From Desulforadius tongensis (GTDB taxonomy: Bacteria > Bacillota > Desulfotomaculia > Desulfotomaculales > Desulfohalotomaculaceae), in assembly GCF_016907915.1 (NCBI RefSeq), contig NZ_JAFBCW010000008.1, positions 1-64,000 of the forward strand: a DNA stretch of 64,000 bases, given 5' to 3'. Below are positions 28,736 through 38,661 of the stretch, piece after piece. The number at the start of each line of letters is the position of its first letter. Within the stretch, counting starts at the first letter, position 1. The translations under genes were made by a program, and so were the position numbers. The notes below the pieces were generated by a model. That model searched no databases. It was given only the letters and a program-made list of their open reading frames with translations, and was not told where the DNA came from.

Positions 28736-28802
28736 ATTATTCTCCTATATATTAATCATTTTAAAATATCCTGTCAACTTTTGATATCATAAAATGCTTC
28801 AA

Positions 28803-29255
28803 TCAATAATTTCTCATAGAAGCTCGGCGCTTTTTCCCGCTGCCGGGCAGATTAACCCCCACAATTCCACCTGCGCCCCCGGCGGCCATCAGTACCATTA
28901 TATTAAGTGCCAGGCCCGGCTCCAAATGATAGATACCCCAGTATACCGTTAACACGGCATAGAAAAGAGCATAAATGCTTCCCACCAGCCAACCGTGCAG
29001 CAGCCCATGCCGCCCTACCAGCGCCCCGCAAACCAACCCCCCCATCACCACGGCACCGGCTGTTATCAGCATCAGATGGCGGGAAAGATTGTATACCGGG
29101 GCGGCGCTGGTTATTACATATAAGCCCAGTGCCGTTATCACCGCCGCACTGATACTTAAAGCCCATACCAATCCCAGCAGCAGAGCACTAAAGTAAATGG
29201 TTTTTTCCCGTCCTCCCCCGGCGGAAGACCATTTTAGAAAGGTTAATCTTTTCAT
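28803..29255 (-). CDS. TIGR04086-like small membrane protein
   Basis: A 150-residue protein with four or five hydrophobic segments (about 20-45, 60-80, 85-105, 110-130) and a basic C-terminal tail. Pattern and size resemble the TIGR04086 family found in many Firmicutes, of unknown function. An AGGAGG site precedes ATG 29255. It is transcribed toward the valS T-box and divergently from the solute-binding-type gene. Confidence 0.6.
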   Translation of the reverse strand: MKRLTFLKWSSAGGGREKTIYFSALLLGLVWALSISAAVITALGLYVITSAAPVYNLSRHLMLITAGAVVMGGLVCGALVGRHGLLHGWLVGSIYALFYAVLTVYWGIYHLEPGLALNIMVLMAAGGAGGIVGVNLPGSGKKRRASMRNY

Positions 29256-29406
29256 TGTTAATCCAGCCTCCTCATAAATGGAAATACTCTCCTAAATTAA
29301 TATGCCCGGTTAAAGTAATTAATGCGGACAACCCCAAATTTTATCATTAAAAATCATTCGGTTAATAGAATTATTATGGAGATATTTCCATTGAGGGGGA
29401 TGCCCG

Positions 29407-30495
29407 GTGCGAAAAAAATTACTATGGCTGTTCATCATATTAACGGCTTTATCAACCCTGGTGTACGTCAGGCACATTTTAACCGGGGATATAAAGGAAG
29501 AAAAAACCCCCGCAGTACGGGTTGTGGAGGAAAGGCGAACACCGCTGTTTATACCCCATTATTTAGCCCTACAGCTGGGATTTTTTGAGGAGCAAAACAT
29601 AGAGGTTAAAACAGTTACCCTGGAACAGGGCCAAAACGCCCTGGAACTGCTGCAGGAAGGAAAGGCAGGGGTAATTTTAGCCGGGCCGGGCCAAGTGATT
29701 TTAACCGGACCGCCCAGAAAAGCCAGCAGCCCGGTGGCCTTTGCAGAAATTACCCAGCGGAACGGGGCCTTCTTTCTGGCCAGGGAAGAAAAGCCCCATT
29801 TCCAGTGGACAGATGTAAAAAGACGCACCATTATATCCGGCCCCCCCACAGAGGATAACAGTTTGGTACTGGAATATATTCTGCGCCGGCACGAAATTTC
29901 TCCCAACTGGCAGGTTAATGTAATTGAGAATCTGCCCCCCCATTTAAGGCCGGGCACCTTTAAATCCGGGAGTGCCAGTTTTTTAGTGGCCGAAGAACCG
30001 GCTGCCGGCATGCTGGAAAGCCAAGGTGCAGGGAAAGTGGTGGCATCACTGGGGCGGGCAGCGGGAAAAATGCCTGCCGCTGTTTACATATCTAAACCCA
30101 GCTATCTTGATACCAACAGCCGGGAAGTGCAGAAGCTGGTTAACGGTTTATACAAAGCCCAGCAGTGGATGACCTATCACAGCGCAGCAGAAATAGCCGA
30201 CGCGGTGAGGGAATTCTTTCCCGGTTACCACCGGGATATGTTGATATCGATAATTGAACGCTACAAAAAAATAGACCTTTGGGGTACTAACCCGGTAATA
30301 GATAAACTCAGTTATGAAAACCTTTATCAGGCGGTGGAAAGTTCCGGTGAACTGGTTAATAAAACGGCTTACAGCAAAGCTGTCACCAACCGTTTTGCCA
30401 AAAAAGCAGTCAAAGAAATACATTATGTACCGGAAGATAAGCAGAAGCCCAAACCGGGATTTAATTGGCCGTATATTAAAAGTCTGTTTAAATAG
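29407..30495 (+). CDS. Solute-binding-like protein (SsuA/THI5/NMT1 type), orphan
   Basis: The 362-residue protein has an N-terminal hydrophobic helix (about 4-20) acting as signal or anchor, then the family opening RTPLFIPHYLALQLGFFEEQ and NIEVKTVTLEQGQNALELL, typical of binding proteins for nitrate/sulfonate/pyrimidine-type ABC importers. Start is GTG 29407, with GAGGGGG upstream. No permease or ATPase gene is nearby; neighbours are a small membrane protein (divergent) and a gerB gene (convergent). The ligand is unknown. It may serve an importer encoded elsewhere or act as a sensor. Confidence 0.8.
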   Translation: MRKKLLWLFIILTALSTLVYVRHILTGDIKEEKTPAVRVVEERRTPLFIPHYLALQLGFFEEQNIEVKTVTLEQGQNALELLQEGKAGVILAGPGQVILTGPPRKASSPVAFAEITQRNGAFFLAREEKPHFQWTDVKRRTIISGPPTEDNSLVLEYILRRHEISPNWQVNVIENLPPHLRPGTFKSGSASFLVAEEPAAGMLESQGAGKVVASLGRAAGKMPAAVYISKPSYLDTNSREVQKLVNGLYKAQQWMTYHSAAEIADAVREFFPGYHRDMLISIIERYKKIDLWGTNPVIDKLSYENLYQAVESSGELVNKTAYSKAVTNRFAKKAVKEIHYVPEDKQKPKPGFNWPYIKSLFK

Positions 30496-30507
30496 CCGGG
30501 TACACCC

Positions 30508-31617
30508 TTATTTATCCCTCAAGCCCCTGGCTGCCGCCGTTATCAACAGTACAAACGGTATTAAAAATTCAAATATCAGCCCCTGGGCCGGCCAGGCGCT
30601 GGCCAGGTAGTTTATTACCGCAGGCAGGTTGTTCAGCCATGCAAAGGACGCCGATAACACAAGAATACCCAGCGGCCAAATCACCGGTTTGTAACTGCGC
30701 AAATTAAACAGCTGGGCAAGGCCGATACAGCTTATATAATATATCACCACCGTTTTGGTATATATTCCTCCCACCCAGACGGTCATAATAACGGCATCCA
30801 GGTGCTCCAAAAAGTCCCCCACCCGGATTTGTCTTACCATATTCAGAGCGGGAAAAGTCATATTGGCCGTTTCCTGGGGACCAAACATGGCGATGGCCAA
30901 AACACCCACCAGCAGCAGCAGGCCCAGCAGCACCATAGACCGTGATACAGTGCCCAGCACCTTTTGCGGGCTATTTATATACGGTGCCAGCATGGTAACA
31001 ACCACACCCTCACCCAAAAAAGACAGCAATCTGTGCGCACCATTTATCACCGGGCCAACTCCATTATCCAGCAGGGGTAAAAATTTATTGAAATCCACAT
31101 GCGGCGTTATTAACAGGCCCACCAGCACAAGCACTGCTATTCCCACCGGCATTAATATTTCTGTTACCCGGGCAATGGTTTCTATCCCCTGGTATACGGC
31201 ATAGGCAGCAATGACTATCAGCAAACCGTTAAAAACAGCCAGGGGGGTCTTCTGCATGAAGGCAGATTTTAAAATAATGCCAAATTCACCCACCACTATG
31301 CACAATAAGAATAAGCAAAAAATGGTTACAAAAATAAACGCCATTATCCATCCCAGCCAACTGCCCAGCACCTTTTGAAAAATCTGTACCAGGGTTAATT
31401 TAGGAAAGCGCAGACTCAAAGATGCTGCCACCGCTGCCACCACCAGCGCCTCGGCAGTGGCAATAATTACCGCTATCCAGGAATCTCTGCCCGCCTGCTG
31501 GGCCACAATGGCCGGCAGAAAAATATCCGCGGTGGATATAACCATGGTGATAATTATAAACATCAACTGGCGGAGAGATATCTTCCCCGGGTCCAGCCGG
31601 AAAGCATCAACAGTCAT
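30508..31617 (-). CDS. gerB: Spore germination permease-like protein, GerB family
   Basis: Endospore germination permease (GerAB/GerKB type) of the amino acid-polyamine transporter fold; the B subunit is thought to bind germinant. The 369 residues have about ten hydrophobic segments and open with KISLRQLMFIIITMVISTADI, the usual GerB start. A GGGAG site precedes ATG 31617. It stands alone, about 6 kb from gerA-gerC. Whether it partners those or receptors elsewhere is not shown. Confidence 0.9.
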   Translation of the reverse strand: MTVDAFRLDPGKISLRQLMFIIITMVISTADIFLPAIVAQQAGRDSWIAVIIATAEALVVAAVAASLSLRFPKLTLVQIFQKVLGSWLGWIMAFIFVTIFCLFLLCIVVGEFGIILKSAFMQKTPLAVFNGLLIVIAAYAVYQGIETIARVTEILMPVGIAVLVLVGLLITPHVDFNKFLPLLDNGVGPVINGAHRLLSFLGEGVVVTMLAPYINSPQKVLGTVSRSMVLLGLLLLVGVLAIAMFGPQETANMTFPALNMVRQIRVGDFLEHLDAVIMTVWVGGIYTKTVVIYYISCIGLAQLFNLRSYKPVIWPLGILVLSASFAWLNNLPAVINYLASAWPAQGLIFEFLIPFVLLITAAARGLRDK

Positions 31618-31670
31618 GCCGTCACTCCCAAAAAATTTCTATCATCCTTATTATTACCGCCATAAACTAA

Positions 31671-31704
31671 AAAATGCCTTGAAATGTATTTCAAGGCATT
31701 TTTA
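31671..31704 (-). terminator. Terminator after engB
   Basis: Symmetric AAATGCCTTGAAA/TTTCAAGGCATTT hairpin with T runs, 5 bp after engB. Confidence 0.85.
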
Positions 31705-31708
31705 GGTA

Positions 31709-32293
31709 TTATTTTATTAAATCTGCAATTATGTTCAGCAGTTCACCGCGCCCGGCACCGGTTTGGGCCGATGTGGCCACCAGCTGGTGGCCGGGCTGCA
31801 GTTTAAGCTCTTTTTTGATGCGGGCAAGCTGTTTAATGAGCTGGTTTTTTGATAATTTATCCGTTTTGGTGGCCGCTATTACAGCGGGAATATTATAATG
31901 ACAGATCCACCGGTACATCTGCCGGTCCAATCCTGTTGGGTCATGGCGTGCATCCACCAGCATTACCACCGCACGCAGATTATCCCGGTTTTGCAGATAG
32001 TTCTCGATCATTTGCCCCCACCTGATTTTAACCTTTTCCGGTACCTTGGCAAAACCGTAACCGGGTAAATCCACCAGATGAAACTTCTCGTTCACTAAAA
32101 AGAAGTTAATTAACTGTGTCCGTCCCGGACTTTTACTGGTGCGGGCCAAGGACCTGCGGTTTACCAGCATGTTTATAAGTGAAGACTTGCCCACATTGGA
32201 ACGCCCGGCAAAGGCCACTTCGGGCAGTTCACTCTTGGGATAACCCTTTTGATCGGCAGCACTGGTAACAAAGCTGGCAGATACTATTTTCAT
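31709..32293 (-). CDS. engB: Ribosome biogenesis GTPase EngB/YsxC
   Basis: Essential GTPase for late 50S assembly. The 194 residues include P-loop GRSNVGKSS (about 30-38), DLPGYGFA (switch II) and TKTDKL (G4). The ATG overlaps the lon stop codon (ATGA), so translation is coupled; lon-engB is the B. subtilis order (lonA-ysxC). Confidence 0.95.
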   Translation of the reverse strand: MKIVSASFVTSAADQKGYPKSELPEVAFAGRSNVGKSSLINMLVNRRSLARTSKSPGRTQLINFFLVNEKFHLVDLPGYGFAKVPEKVKIRWGQMIENYLQNRDNLRAVVMLVDARHDPTGLDRQMYRWICHYNIPAVIAATKTDKLSKNQLIKQLARIKKELKLQPGHQLVATSAQTGAGRGELLNIIADLIK

Positions 32294-34710
32294 GACGGTA
32301 TCACCGCTCCCCCCTGCTGCACCTCTTCCACCTGCTGCCGGGGCTGGTAGGGCATTTCAGGAGACTCATCCGAGGACCGGTCATGCACTTCCCGCTCCGC
32401 CGGCCTGAGAGCAATGGAGAGAACGCTGTCCATGTGTTCCACAAACTTAAATTCCATTTTGCCCTTTACGTTGTTGGGCACATCTTCCATATCTTTTTTA
32501 TTGTCCATCGGCAAAATAACCGTTCTGCATCCTGCCCGCCGGGCCGCCAGCACCTTTTCTTTAATGCCGCCCACCGGCAGTACCCGTCCCCTTAATGTTA
32601 TTTCACCGGTCATAGCAACATCCCGGCGTATCTTGCGCTCGGTAAGGGCAGATGCAATGGCGGTGGCCATGGTGATGCCGGCAGAGGGACCGTCCTTGGG
32701 AATGGCTCCTTCCGGTACGTGGATGTGAATGTCGTATTTCTCAAAAATCTCGTCATTGATATCCAGCTCTGCCGCCCTGCTCCGCACATAGCTCAGGGCA
32801 GCCTGGGCCGATTCCTTCATTACCTCGCCCAGTTTACCGGTCAGTGTCAGTTTACCGCGACCTTTATAGGTGGTAACTTCTATGCTCAGCGTATCCCCAC
32901 CCACCTCTGTCCAGGCCAGGCCGGTGGCCACACCTACAATGTCGTCCTTTTCCGCCACATTATAGCGGTACTTGGGAACACCCAGGTATTTTGCCAGGTT
33001 CTGGGCGGTAATCTTTACCTTTTTATTTTTATCCTGCACAATCTGCCTGGCTGCTTTACGGCACAGCGCCGCTATATTGCGCTCCAAGTTACGTACTCCC
33101 GATTCCCGGGTATATTCCTGTATCACCTTGCGAATGGTGTTTTCCGATATTTGAGTAGAACCCTGGGGTAAACCGTGCTCTTTAATCTGCTTCGGCAGCA
33201 GGTAACGCATGGCAATCTGCATCTTTTCTTCTTCCGTGTAACCGGAAATATCAATTACCTCCATCCGGTCCAGCAGCGGGCGGGGAATGTTGTATTTATT
33301 GTTGGCAGTGGTAATGAACATCACATTGGATAAATCAAAAGGTATCTCAATGTAATGATCGGAAAAACTGTTGTTCTGCTCGGGATCCAGCACTTCTAAC
33401 AGCGCCGAAGAAGGATCGCCGCGGAAATCCATGCTCATTTTATCAATCTCATCCAGCAAAAACACCGGGTTCTTGGAACCGGCCTGTTTCATCCCCTGGA
33501 TGATACGACCGGGCATGGCACCTACATAGGTACGCCGGTGACCGCGAATTTCCGCTTCGTCCCTAACACCGCCCAGGGAAATGCGCACAAACCTGCGTTC
33601 CATAGCCCTGGCCACCGAACGGCCCAGCGAAGTTTTACCCACACCCGGCGGCCCAACCAGACACAAAATCGGCCCCTTCATCTTCTTGGCCAGCTTGCGA
33701 ATGGCCAGGTACTCAATAATACGCTCCTTGGGCTTTCTCAGGCCGTAGTGATCTTCATCCAGTATTTTTTCCGCAGCCTTAATGTCCAACCGGTCACGGG
33801 TGGATTTACTCCAGGGCAGTGACAATACCCATTCTATGTAATTGCGCACCACTGCGGCTTCTGCCGCCATGGGGGGCATTTTTTCTAATCGCTCTACTTC
33901 TTTCAGCAGCTTCTCTTCAACATCTTTCGGCAGCTTAGTCTTGTCAATCCGCCGGCGCAGCTCTTCCCCTTCAGCGGCCCGGTCGTCCCTGTCGCCCAGC
34001 TCTTTTTGAATGGCCTTCATCTGCTCCCGCAGATAATACTCCTTTTGATTCTTTTCCATCTGCTTGCGCACACGAACGTTAATTTTGCGCTCCAGCTCTA
34101 CGATCTCCAACTCTTTGGCCAAAATAGCGCACAATTTTTCTAAACGGGGAACAATTTCCACCGCTTCCAGTACCCGCTGTTTATCTTCAATGCGCAGCGA
34201 CAGGTGAGAGGCTACCACATCTGCCAGGCGGCCCGGTTCTTCTAAATTGACCACCGAAACCACCGTTTCCGGCGGAATGCGTTTAGATAACTTAACATAC
34301 TGTTCAAACCGGTAAACCAAGTTGCGCATCAGCGCCTCAATTTCAGTGTCTTTTTCAAACTCTTCGGTATACTGTTTAATTAAAACCTTAAAGTAAGGTT
34401 CATAAGCCTGGTATTCAATTATTTCCGCCCTGGCAACGCCCTCAACCAGCACCCTGATGGTGCCGCCGGGCAGCTTCAGCAGCTGTTTTATCTCGGCCAC
34501 CGCACCGATAGTATAAATATCATCTTCCACCGGGTCATCGGTCTGGGCGTCCTTTTGAGTGACCAAGAAAATATGGCGATCATTGGCCATAGCCTCTTCA
34601 ATGGCCTGTACTGATTTTTCTCTACCCACATCAAGGTGAATTACCATATAAGGAAAAACTAAAATACCTCTTAACGGCAGCAGGGGTAATACTCTTTCGG
34701 TATAATTCAT
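32290..34710 (-). CDS. lon: ATP-dependent protease Lon (LonA)
   Basis: Cytosolic AAA+ serine protease. The start at ATG 34710 has GAGGAGGTG upstream and gives 806 residues. It has an N-terminal substrate-binding LAN domain (about 4-205), a coiled coil, an AAA+ module with Walker [10 protein letters not shown] (about 350-358), and a proteolytic domain with PKDGPSAG carrying the catalytic serine (about 672) and the lysine about 43 residues later. Its C-terminal tail (about 770-806) is charged and not conserved. Confidence 0.96.
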   Translation of the reverse strand: MNYTERVLPLLPLRGILVFPYMVIHLDVGREKSVQAIEEAMANDRHIFLVTQKDAQTDDPVEDDIYTIGAVAEIKQLLKLPGGTIRVLVEGVARAEIIEYQAYEPYFKVLIKQYTEEFEKDTEIEALMRNLVYRFEQYVKLSKRIPPETVVSVVNLEEPGRLADVVASHLSLRIEDKQRVLEAVEIVPRLEKLCAILAKELEIVELERKINVRVRKQMEKNQKEYYLREQMKAIQKELGDRDDRAAEGEELRRRIDKTKLPKDVEEKLLKEVERLEKMPPMAAEAAVVRNYIEWVLSLPWSKSTRDRLDIKAAEKILDEDHYGLRKPKERIIEYLAIRKLAKKMKGPILCLVGPPGVGKTSLGRSVARAMERRFVRISLGGVRDEAEIRGHRRTYVGAMPGRIIQGMKQAGSKNPVFLLDEIDKMSMDFRGDPSSALLEVLDPEQNNSFSDHYIEIPFDLSNVMFITTANNKYNIPRPLLDRMEVIDISGYTEEEKMQIAMRYLLPKQIKEHGLPQGSTQISENTIRKVIQEYTRESGVRNLERNIAALCRKAARQIVQDKNKKVKITAQNLAKYLGVPKYRYNVAEKDDIVGVATGLAWTEVGGDTLSIEVTTYKGRGKLTLTGKLGEVMKESAQAALSYVRSRAAELDINDEIFEKYDIHIHVPEGAIPKDGPSAGITMATAIASALTERKIRRDVAMTGEITLRGRVLPVGGIKEKVLAARRAGCRTVILPMDNKKDMEDVPNNVKGKMEFKFVEHMDSVLSIALRPAEREVHDRSSDESPEMPYQPRQQVEEVQQGGAVIPS

Positions 34711-34820
34711 ACTGCACCTCCTCAGCACTTAGTGTATGACCGGTGCCTCAACAAACTGAATGTTAAAGGGATAGGAATATTCTATCATAACAGGCAGTCT
34801 GCTTCCATAACAATAAATGT

Positions 34821-34856
34821 TAAAAGACCGAGAAACCCAGCAAAAGCCGGGTTTCC
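34821..34856 (-). terminator. Terminator of lonB
   Basis: GAAACCCGGC/GCTGGGTTTC hairpin followed by a TCTTTT tract, between lonB and lon. Confidence 0.7.
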
Positions 34857-34914
34857 TGAAGTTTTTCAAGATAATCTTCATTATTTGCCCTGCACAGACC
34901 CCCACAGCTCGTTT

Positions 34915-36633
34915 TTATGTCTTGGAGACTACCTGCCCGTTCATAAGCGATGAAGCTGTTAAAACTTCCACGGGGTTGTTAATAACACTCTTTTTATCCC
35001 TTACAACAGGATACAGCAGTGCTCCTTTAATTACTTCCTCTAGTTTTTCCACCGGTATAACTTCAATTCCCTCAATTTCAGAAAACAACTTTTGATTATT
35101 TTCTTTGGGAATATATACCTCCGCTGCCCCGGCCAGGCGGGCGGCATTTACCTTGGCCACCACCCCGCCCACCGGTTTAATCATCCCTCTGATGGATACT
35201 TCCCCGGTCATGGCCACTTTATTATCCACAGGTATTCCGGTTATGGCGGAATACACCGCCGTGGCAATGGTTACCCCCGCCGAAGGGCCATCCACCGCAG
35301 CCCCGCTGGGGAAGTTAATATGAATGTCATAATCCCGGTAATCCACTTCCATAGTCCGCCGCAGCGCCGTTAGTACATTTTCCACCGAACCCCGGGCCAT
35401 ACTTTTACGGCGCATGGTTTTACCGCTGCCGCCCATTTCTTCCTCTTCCACCACACCGGTAACAATTATTTTCCCCTGCCCTTTGGCCGCGGGAATGGCA
35501 GTGGCCTCAACCTCCAGCACCGCTCCCTGGTTGGGACCAAACACAGCCAAACCATTAACCACCCCCACCTGGGGGCTTTCCGGCACTTTCTTCTCCACCC
35601 GGGGTGAATAACGCCCGCTGTGAATTATCCATTCCACATCGCTGACTAAAATTTTATTCCGCTGTTCAGTAATGGCTAAACCGGCAGCTATCTGTATCAG
35701 GTTCACCGCTTCACGGCCGTTGGTGGCGTAACGTTTAATAACATCCAGCACGCCTTCCTGCAGAGGTATTTTTATTTTTTCTGCCGCGTTGGCAGCAATA
35801 ATGCCAATTTCATCACTCAACAACGGGCGGAAAAAGATTTCCAAACAGCGGGACCGTACCGCCGGAGGTATTTCCTCGGGAGTGCGGGTGGTGGCAGCCA
35901 CCAGGCGAAAATCCGCGGGGAGCCCGTTCTGAAATATATCGTGAATGTGATGGGGAATATTAGTATCCTCTGAACTGTAATAGGCACTCTCCAAAAATAC
36001 TTTGCGGTCTTCCAGCACTTTTAATAGCTTATTCATCTGTATGGGATGAAGTTCCCCAATCTCATCAATAAATAATATTCCCCCGTGGGCTTTGGTTACC
36101 GCACCGGGTTTAGGCTGGGGAATTCCGGCCATTCCCATCGGCCCGGCCCCCTGGTAAATGGGATCGTGCACCGAGCCGATCAACGGGTCGGCAATACCCC
36201 GTTCATCAAAGCGGGCGGTACAGCCGTCAATTTCAACAAATTTGGCATTCTCTTTAAAAGGAGAAGAAGGACTTTTTTTAGCCTCTTCCAATACCACGCG
36301 GGCGGCAGCAGTCTTGCCCACCCCCGGGGGCCCATAAATTATCACATGCTGGGGGTTGGGGCCGCAAAGTGCCGCCCGCAAAGCCTTCAGCCCTTCATCC
36401 TGTCCAATAATCTCTTCAAACTTTGCCGGCCTGGTTTTTTCAGCCAGCGGTTCAGTCAGGGCCACCGCCCTCATACGCTGCAGTTTTTCCAGCTCCTTTT
36501 TAGCTTCCCGCTCCAGCGCATTTTTATTACCCTGCTGAGTTTTTAATAAATTCCAAAAATATAACCCGATAACCACAGCAAAAAACACCTGAATAAATGT
36601 TAAAATGCTGCCCAGGCCACTAAATTCATGCAT
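34915..36633 (-). CDS. lonB: Sporulation-type Lon protease LonB
   Basis: Membrane-anchored Lon relative made in the Bacillus forespore. From ATG 36633 (AAGGAGGG about 11 bases upstream) the product is 572 residues. It has an N-terminal transmembrane helix (about 10-28), AAA+ domain with GPPGVGKTA (about 105), and a Lon protease domain with VDGPSAGVTIATA. It lacks the LAN domain. A frame extension to 36705 has no conserved sequence. It lies upstream of lon and downstream of clpX, as in B. subtilis. Confidence 0.93.
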   Translation of the reverse strand: MHEFSGLGSILTFIQVFFAVVIGLYFWNLLKTQQGNKNALEREAKKELEKLQRMRAVALTEPLAEKTRPAKFEEIIGQDEGLKALRAALCGPNPQHVIIYGPPGVGKTAAARVVLEEAKKSPSSPFKENAKFVEIDGCTARFDERGIADPLIGSVHDPIYQGAGPMGMAGIPQPKPGAVTKAHGGILFIDEIGELHPIQMNKLLKVLEDRKVFLESAYYSSEDTNIPHHIHDIFQNGLPADFRLVAATTRTPEEIPPAVRSRCLEIFFRPLLSDEIGIIAANAAEKIKIPLQEGVLDVIKRYATNGREAVNLIQIAAGLAITEQRNKILVSDVEWIIHSGRYSPRVEKKVPESPQVGVVNGLAVFGPNQGAVLEVEATAIPAAKGQGKIIVTGVVEEEEMGGSGKTMRRKSMARGSVENVLTALRRTMEVDYRDYDIHINFPSGAAVDGPSAGVTIATAVYSAITGIPVDNKVAMTGEVSIRGMIKPVGGVVAKVNAARLAGAAEVYIPKENNQKLFSEIEGIEVIPVEKLEEVIKGALLYPVVRDKKSVINNPVEVLTASSLMNGQVVSKT

Positions 36634-36745
36634 ACAGCCACAAGCCCTCCTTAGCACTATCAATACTAAATAGTAGTATTGCTGTAATTTGATAAATTTA
36701 TCCATTAACAGAAAATTTTATCGGAGGGCCGGTTCAGGTCAGAAG

Positions 36746-36773
36746 AAAAAGGCCGCATTTCGCGGCCTTTTTT
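36746..36773 (-). terminator. Terminator of clpX
   Basis: AAGGCCGC/GCGGCCTT hairpin with flanking A and T runs, overlapping the clpX stop. Confidence 0.85.
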
Positions 36774-38022
36774 ACGCAGATTCTTCTTTTTTCTTTCTTT
36801 CCGAAGTAGTTAAGATTATCGGAGGCTCTTTCTTATTAATGCAGTCCTTTGTTATCACACACTTGGAAATATCCTTCCTGGAGGGAAGGTCATACATAAT
36901 ATCCAGCATCACATCTTCTAAAATAGCCCTCAGCCCTCTGGCACCGGTATTGCGTTTCATGGCTTTTTGCGCCACGGCTTTCAAAGCCTCGGGCTGGTAC
37001 TCCAAAACAACATCGTCCAGTTCAAACAGTTTTTCATACTGTTTGGTCAGGGCGTTCTTGGGCTCAGTTAAGATGCGAATTAAGGCTTCCTCATCCAGGG
37101 CATCCAAGGTCACGATAACCGGTAAACGTCCCACAAACTCAGGAATCAACCCATATTTAATCAGGTCCTCGGGCAGGATATTTTTCAGTATATCACCAAT
37201 TTTTTCTTCCCGCTTAGTTTTTATATCCGCACCAAAACCCATGGTTTTCTTACCAATGCGGTTTTGAATAATTTTCTCGATACCGTCAAAAGCACCACCA
37301 CATATAAACAGTATGTTAGTGGTATCCAGCTGAATAAACTCTTGATGGGGATGCTTGCGTCCACCTTGAGGTGGAACACTGGCCACCGTTCCCTCCAAGA
37401 TTTTCAGCAAGGCCTGCTGTACACCTTCACCAGAAACATCCCTGGTTATAGACGGATTTTCTGATTTGCGGGCAATTTTATCAATTTCATCGATGTAAAC
37501 AATACCCTTTTCCGCCTTTTCAACGTCATAATCCGCAGCCTGAATCAGTTTTAACAGGATATTCTCCACATCTTCACCAACATAGCCGGCCTCGGTAAGA
37601 GAGGTTGCATCAGCAATGGCAAAGGGCACATTTAACAACCGGGCCAATGTTTGAGCCAAAAGGGTTTTCCCGCTGCCGGTTGGGCCAATCATTATAATAT
37701 TACTCTTTTGCAGCTCCACATCTTCAATTTTACTGCCCAGGTTAATGCGCTTGTAGTGATTGTAAACCGCCACCGCCAAAGACTTTTTGGCCGCTTCCTG
37801 CCCTATTACATACTGCTCTAATATATCTTTTATTTCCTTGGGCTTTGGAATTTCAGCAAGATCCAAGCCCAGGTCATCGTTTAACTCCTCTTCAATAATT
37901 TCATTGCACAACTCTATGCACTCATCGCAAATATATACCCCCGGCCCTGCCACAAGCTTTTTAACTTGATCTTGCAGTTTACCGCAGAAGGAACATTTCA
38001 ATTGGCCTTTATCGTTATACAT
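36772..38022 (-). CDS. clpX: ClpXP unfoldase ClpX
   Basis: AAA+ unfoldase feeding ClpP. The 416 residues show an N-terminal zinc domain (C10, C13, C32, C35), Walker A GPTGSGKT (about 113-120), Walker B YIDEIDKI, the IGF-like ClpP loop ([11 protein letters not shown] region) and a C-terminal D2 small domain. It follows clpP by 15 bp in a tig-clpP-clpX order. Confidence 0.97.
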   Translation of the reverse strand: MYNDKGQLKCSFCGKLQDQVKKLVAGPGVYICDECIELCNEIIEEELNDDLGLDLAEIPKPKEIKDILEQYVIGQEAAKKSLAVAVYNHYKRINLGSKIEDVELQKSNIIMIGPTGSGKTLLAQTLARLLNVPFAIADATSLTEAGYVGEDVENILLKLIQAADYDVEKAEKGIVYIDEIDKIARKSENPSITRDVSGEGVQQALLKILEGTVASVPPQGGRKHPHQEFIQLDTTNILFICGGAFDGIEKIIQNRIGKKTMGFGADIKTKREEKIGDILKNILPEDLIKYGLIPEFVGRLPVIVTLDALDEEALIRILTEPKNALTKQYEKLFELDDVVLEYQPEALKAVAQKAMKRNTGARGLRAILEDVMLDIMYDLPSRKDISKCVITKDCINKKEPPIILTTSERKKKEESA

Positions 38023-38037
38023 CCTTCCACCTCTCTT

Positions 38038-38628
38038 TTATTTCTCCCGTACCCTTATCACCTCGTCAATGATTCCGTAATCCTTGGCCTGCTCAGCAGA
38101 CATAAAGAAATCACGCTCAGTGTCTCTGGTAACAACTTCTAACGGCTGCTTGGTATGCTCAGCCAGCAGCTTGTTTAATATTTCCTTCATCCGCAAAATT
38201 TCTTTGGCGTGAATATCAATGTCTGTAGCCTGGCCTTGAACACCGCCCATAGGCTGGTGAATCATTATCCGAGAATAAGGCAGCGCAAACCGTTTGCCCG
38301 GTGCACCGGCAGCCAAAAGGAAGGACCCCATGCTGGCCGCTTGACCCAGGCAAATGGTGGATACATCCGGCTTAATATACTGCATGGTATCATAAATGGC
38401 CATCCCGGCCGTTACCACACCACCCGGGGAATTAATGTAGATATGAATATCTTTCTCCGGATCTTCCGCCTCTAAAAACAGCAGCTGGGCAATAATCAAA
38501 TTTGCCACATGATCGTCAATTTGACCGCCGATAAAAATAATACGATCTTTCAACAGCCGAGAATAAATATCGTAAGAGCGCTCACCACGGTTGGTTTGTT
38601 CAACTACAATCGGTACCAAGTGGGACAA
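38038..38628 (-). CDS. clpP: ATP-dependent Clp protease proteolytic subunit
   Basis: Serine protease forming a 14-subunit chamber. The 196 residues carry the catalytic triad: Ser99 in QAASMGS, His124 in MIHQPMGG and Asp173 in [10 protein letters not shown]. Length is normal. It lies between tig and clpX. Confidence 0.97.
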   Translation of the reverse strand: MSHLVPIVVEQTNRGERSYDIYSRLLKDRIIFIGGQIDDHVANLIIAQLLFLEAEDPEKDIHIYINSPGGVVTAGMAIYDTMQYIKPDVSTICLGQAASMGSFLLAAGAPGKRFALPYSRIMIHQPMGGVQGQATDIDIHAKEILRMKEILNKLLAEHTKQPLEVVTRDTERDFFMSAEQAKDYGIIDEVIRVREK

Positions 38629-38661
38629 AAAAATCCGCCTCCCCAGATTATATTATGAATC

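Noticed and set aside
28551-28792. Plus-strand frame opposite the valS leader
   Set aside because: It is the complement of the T-box RNA.
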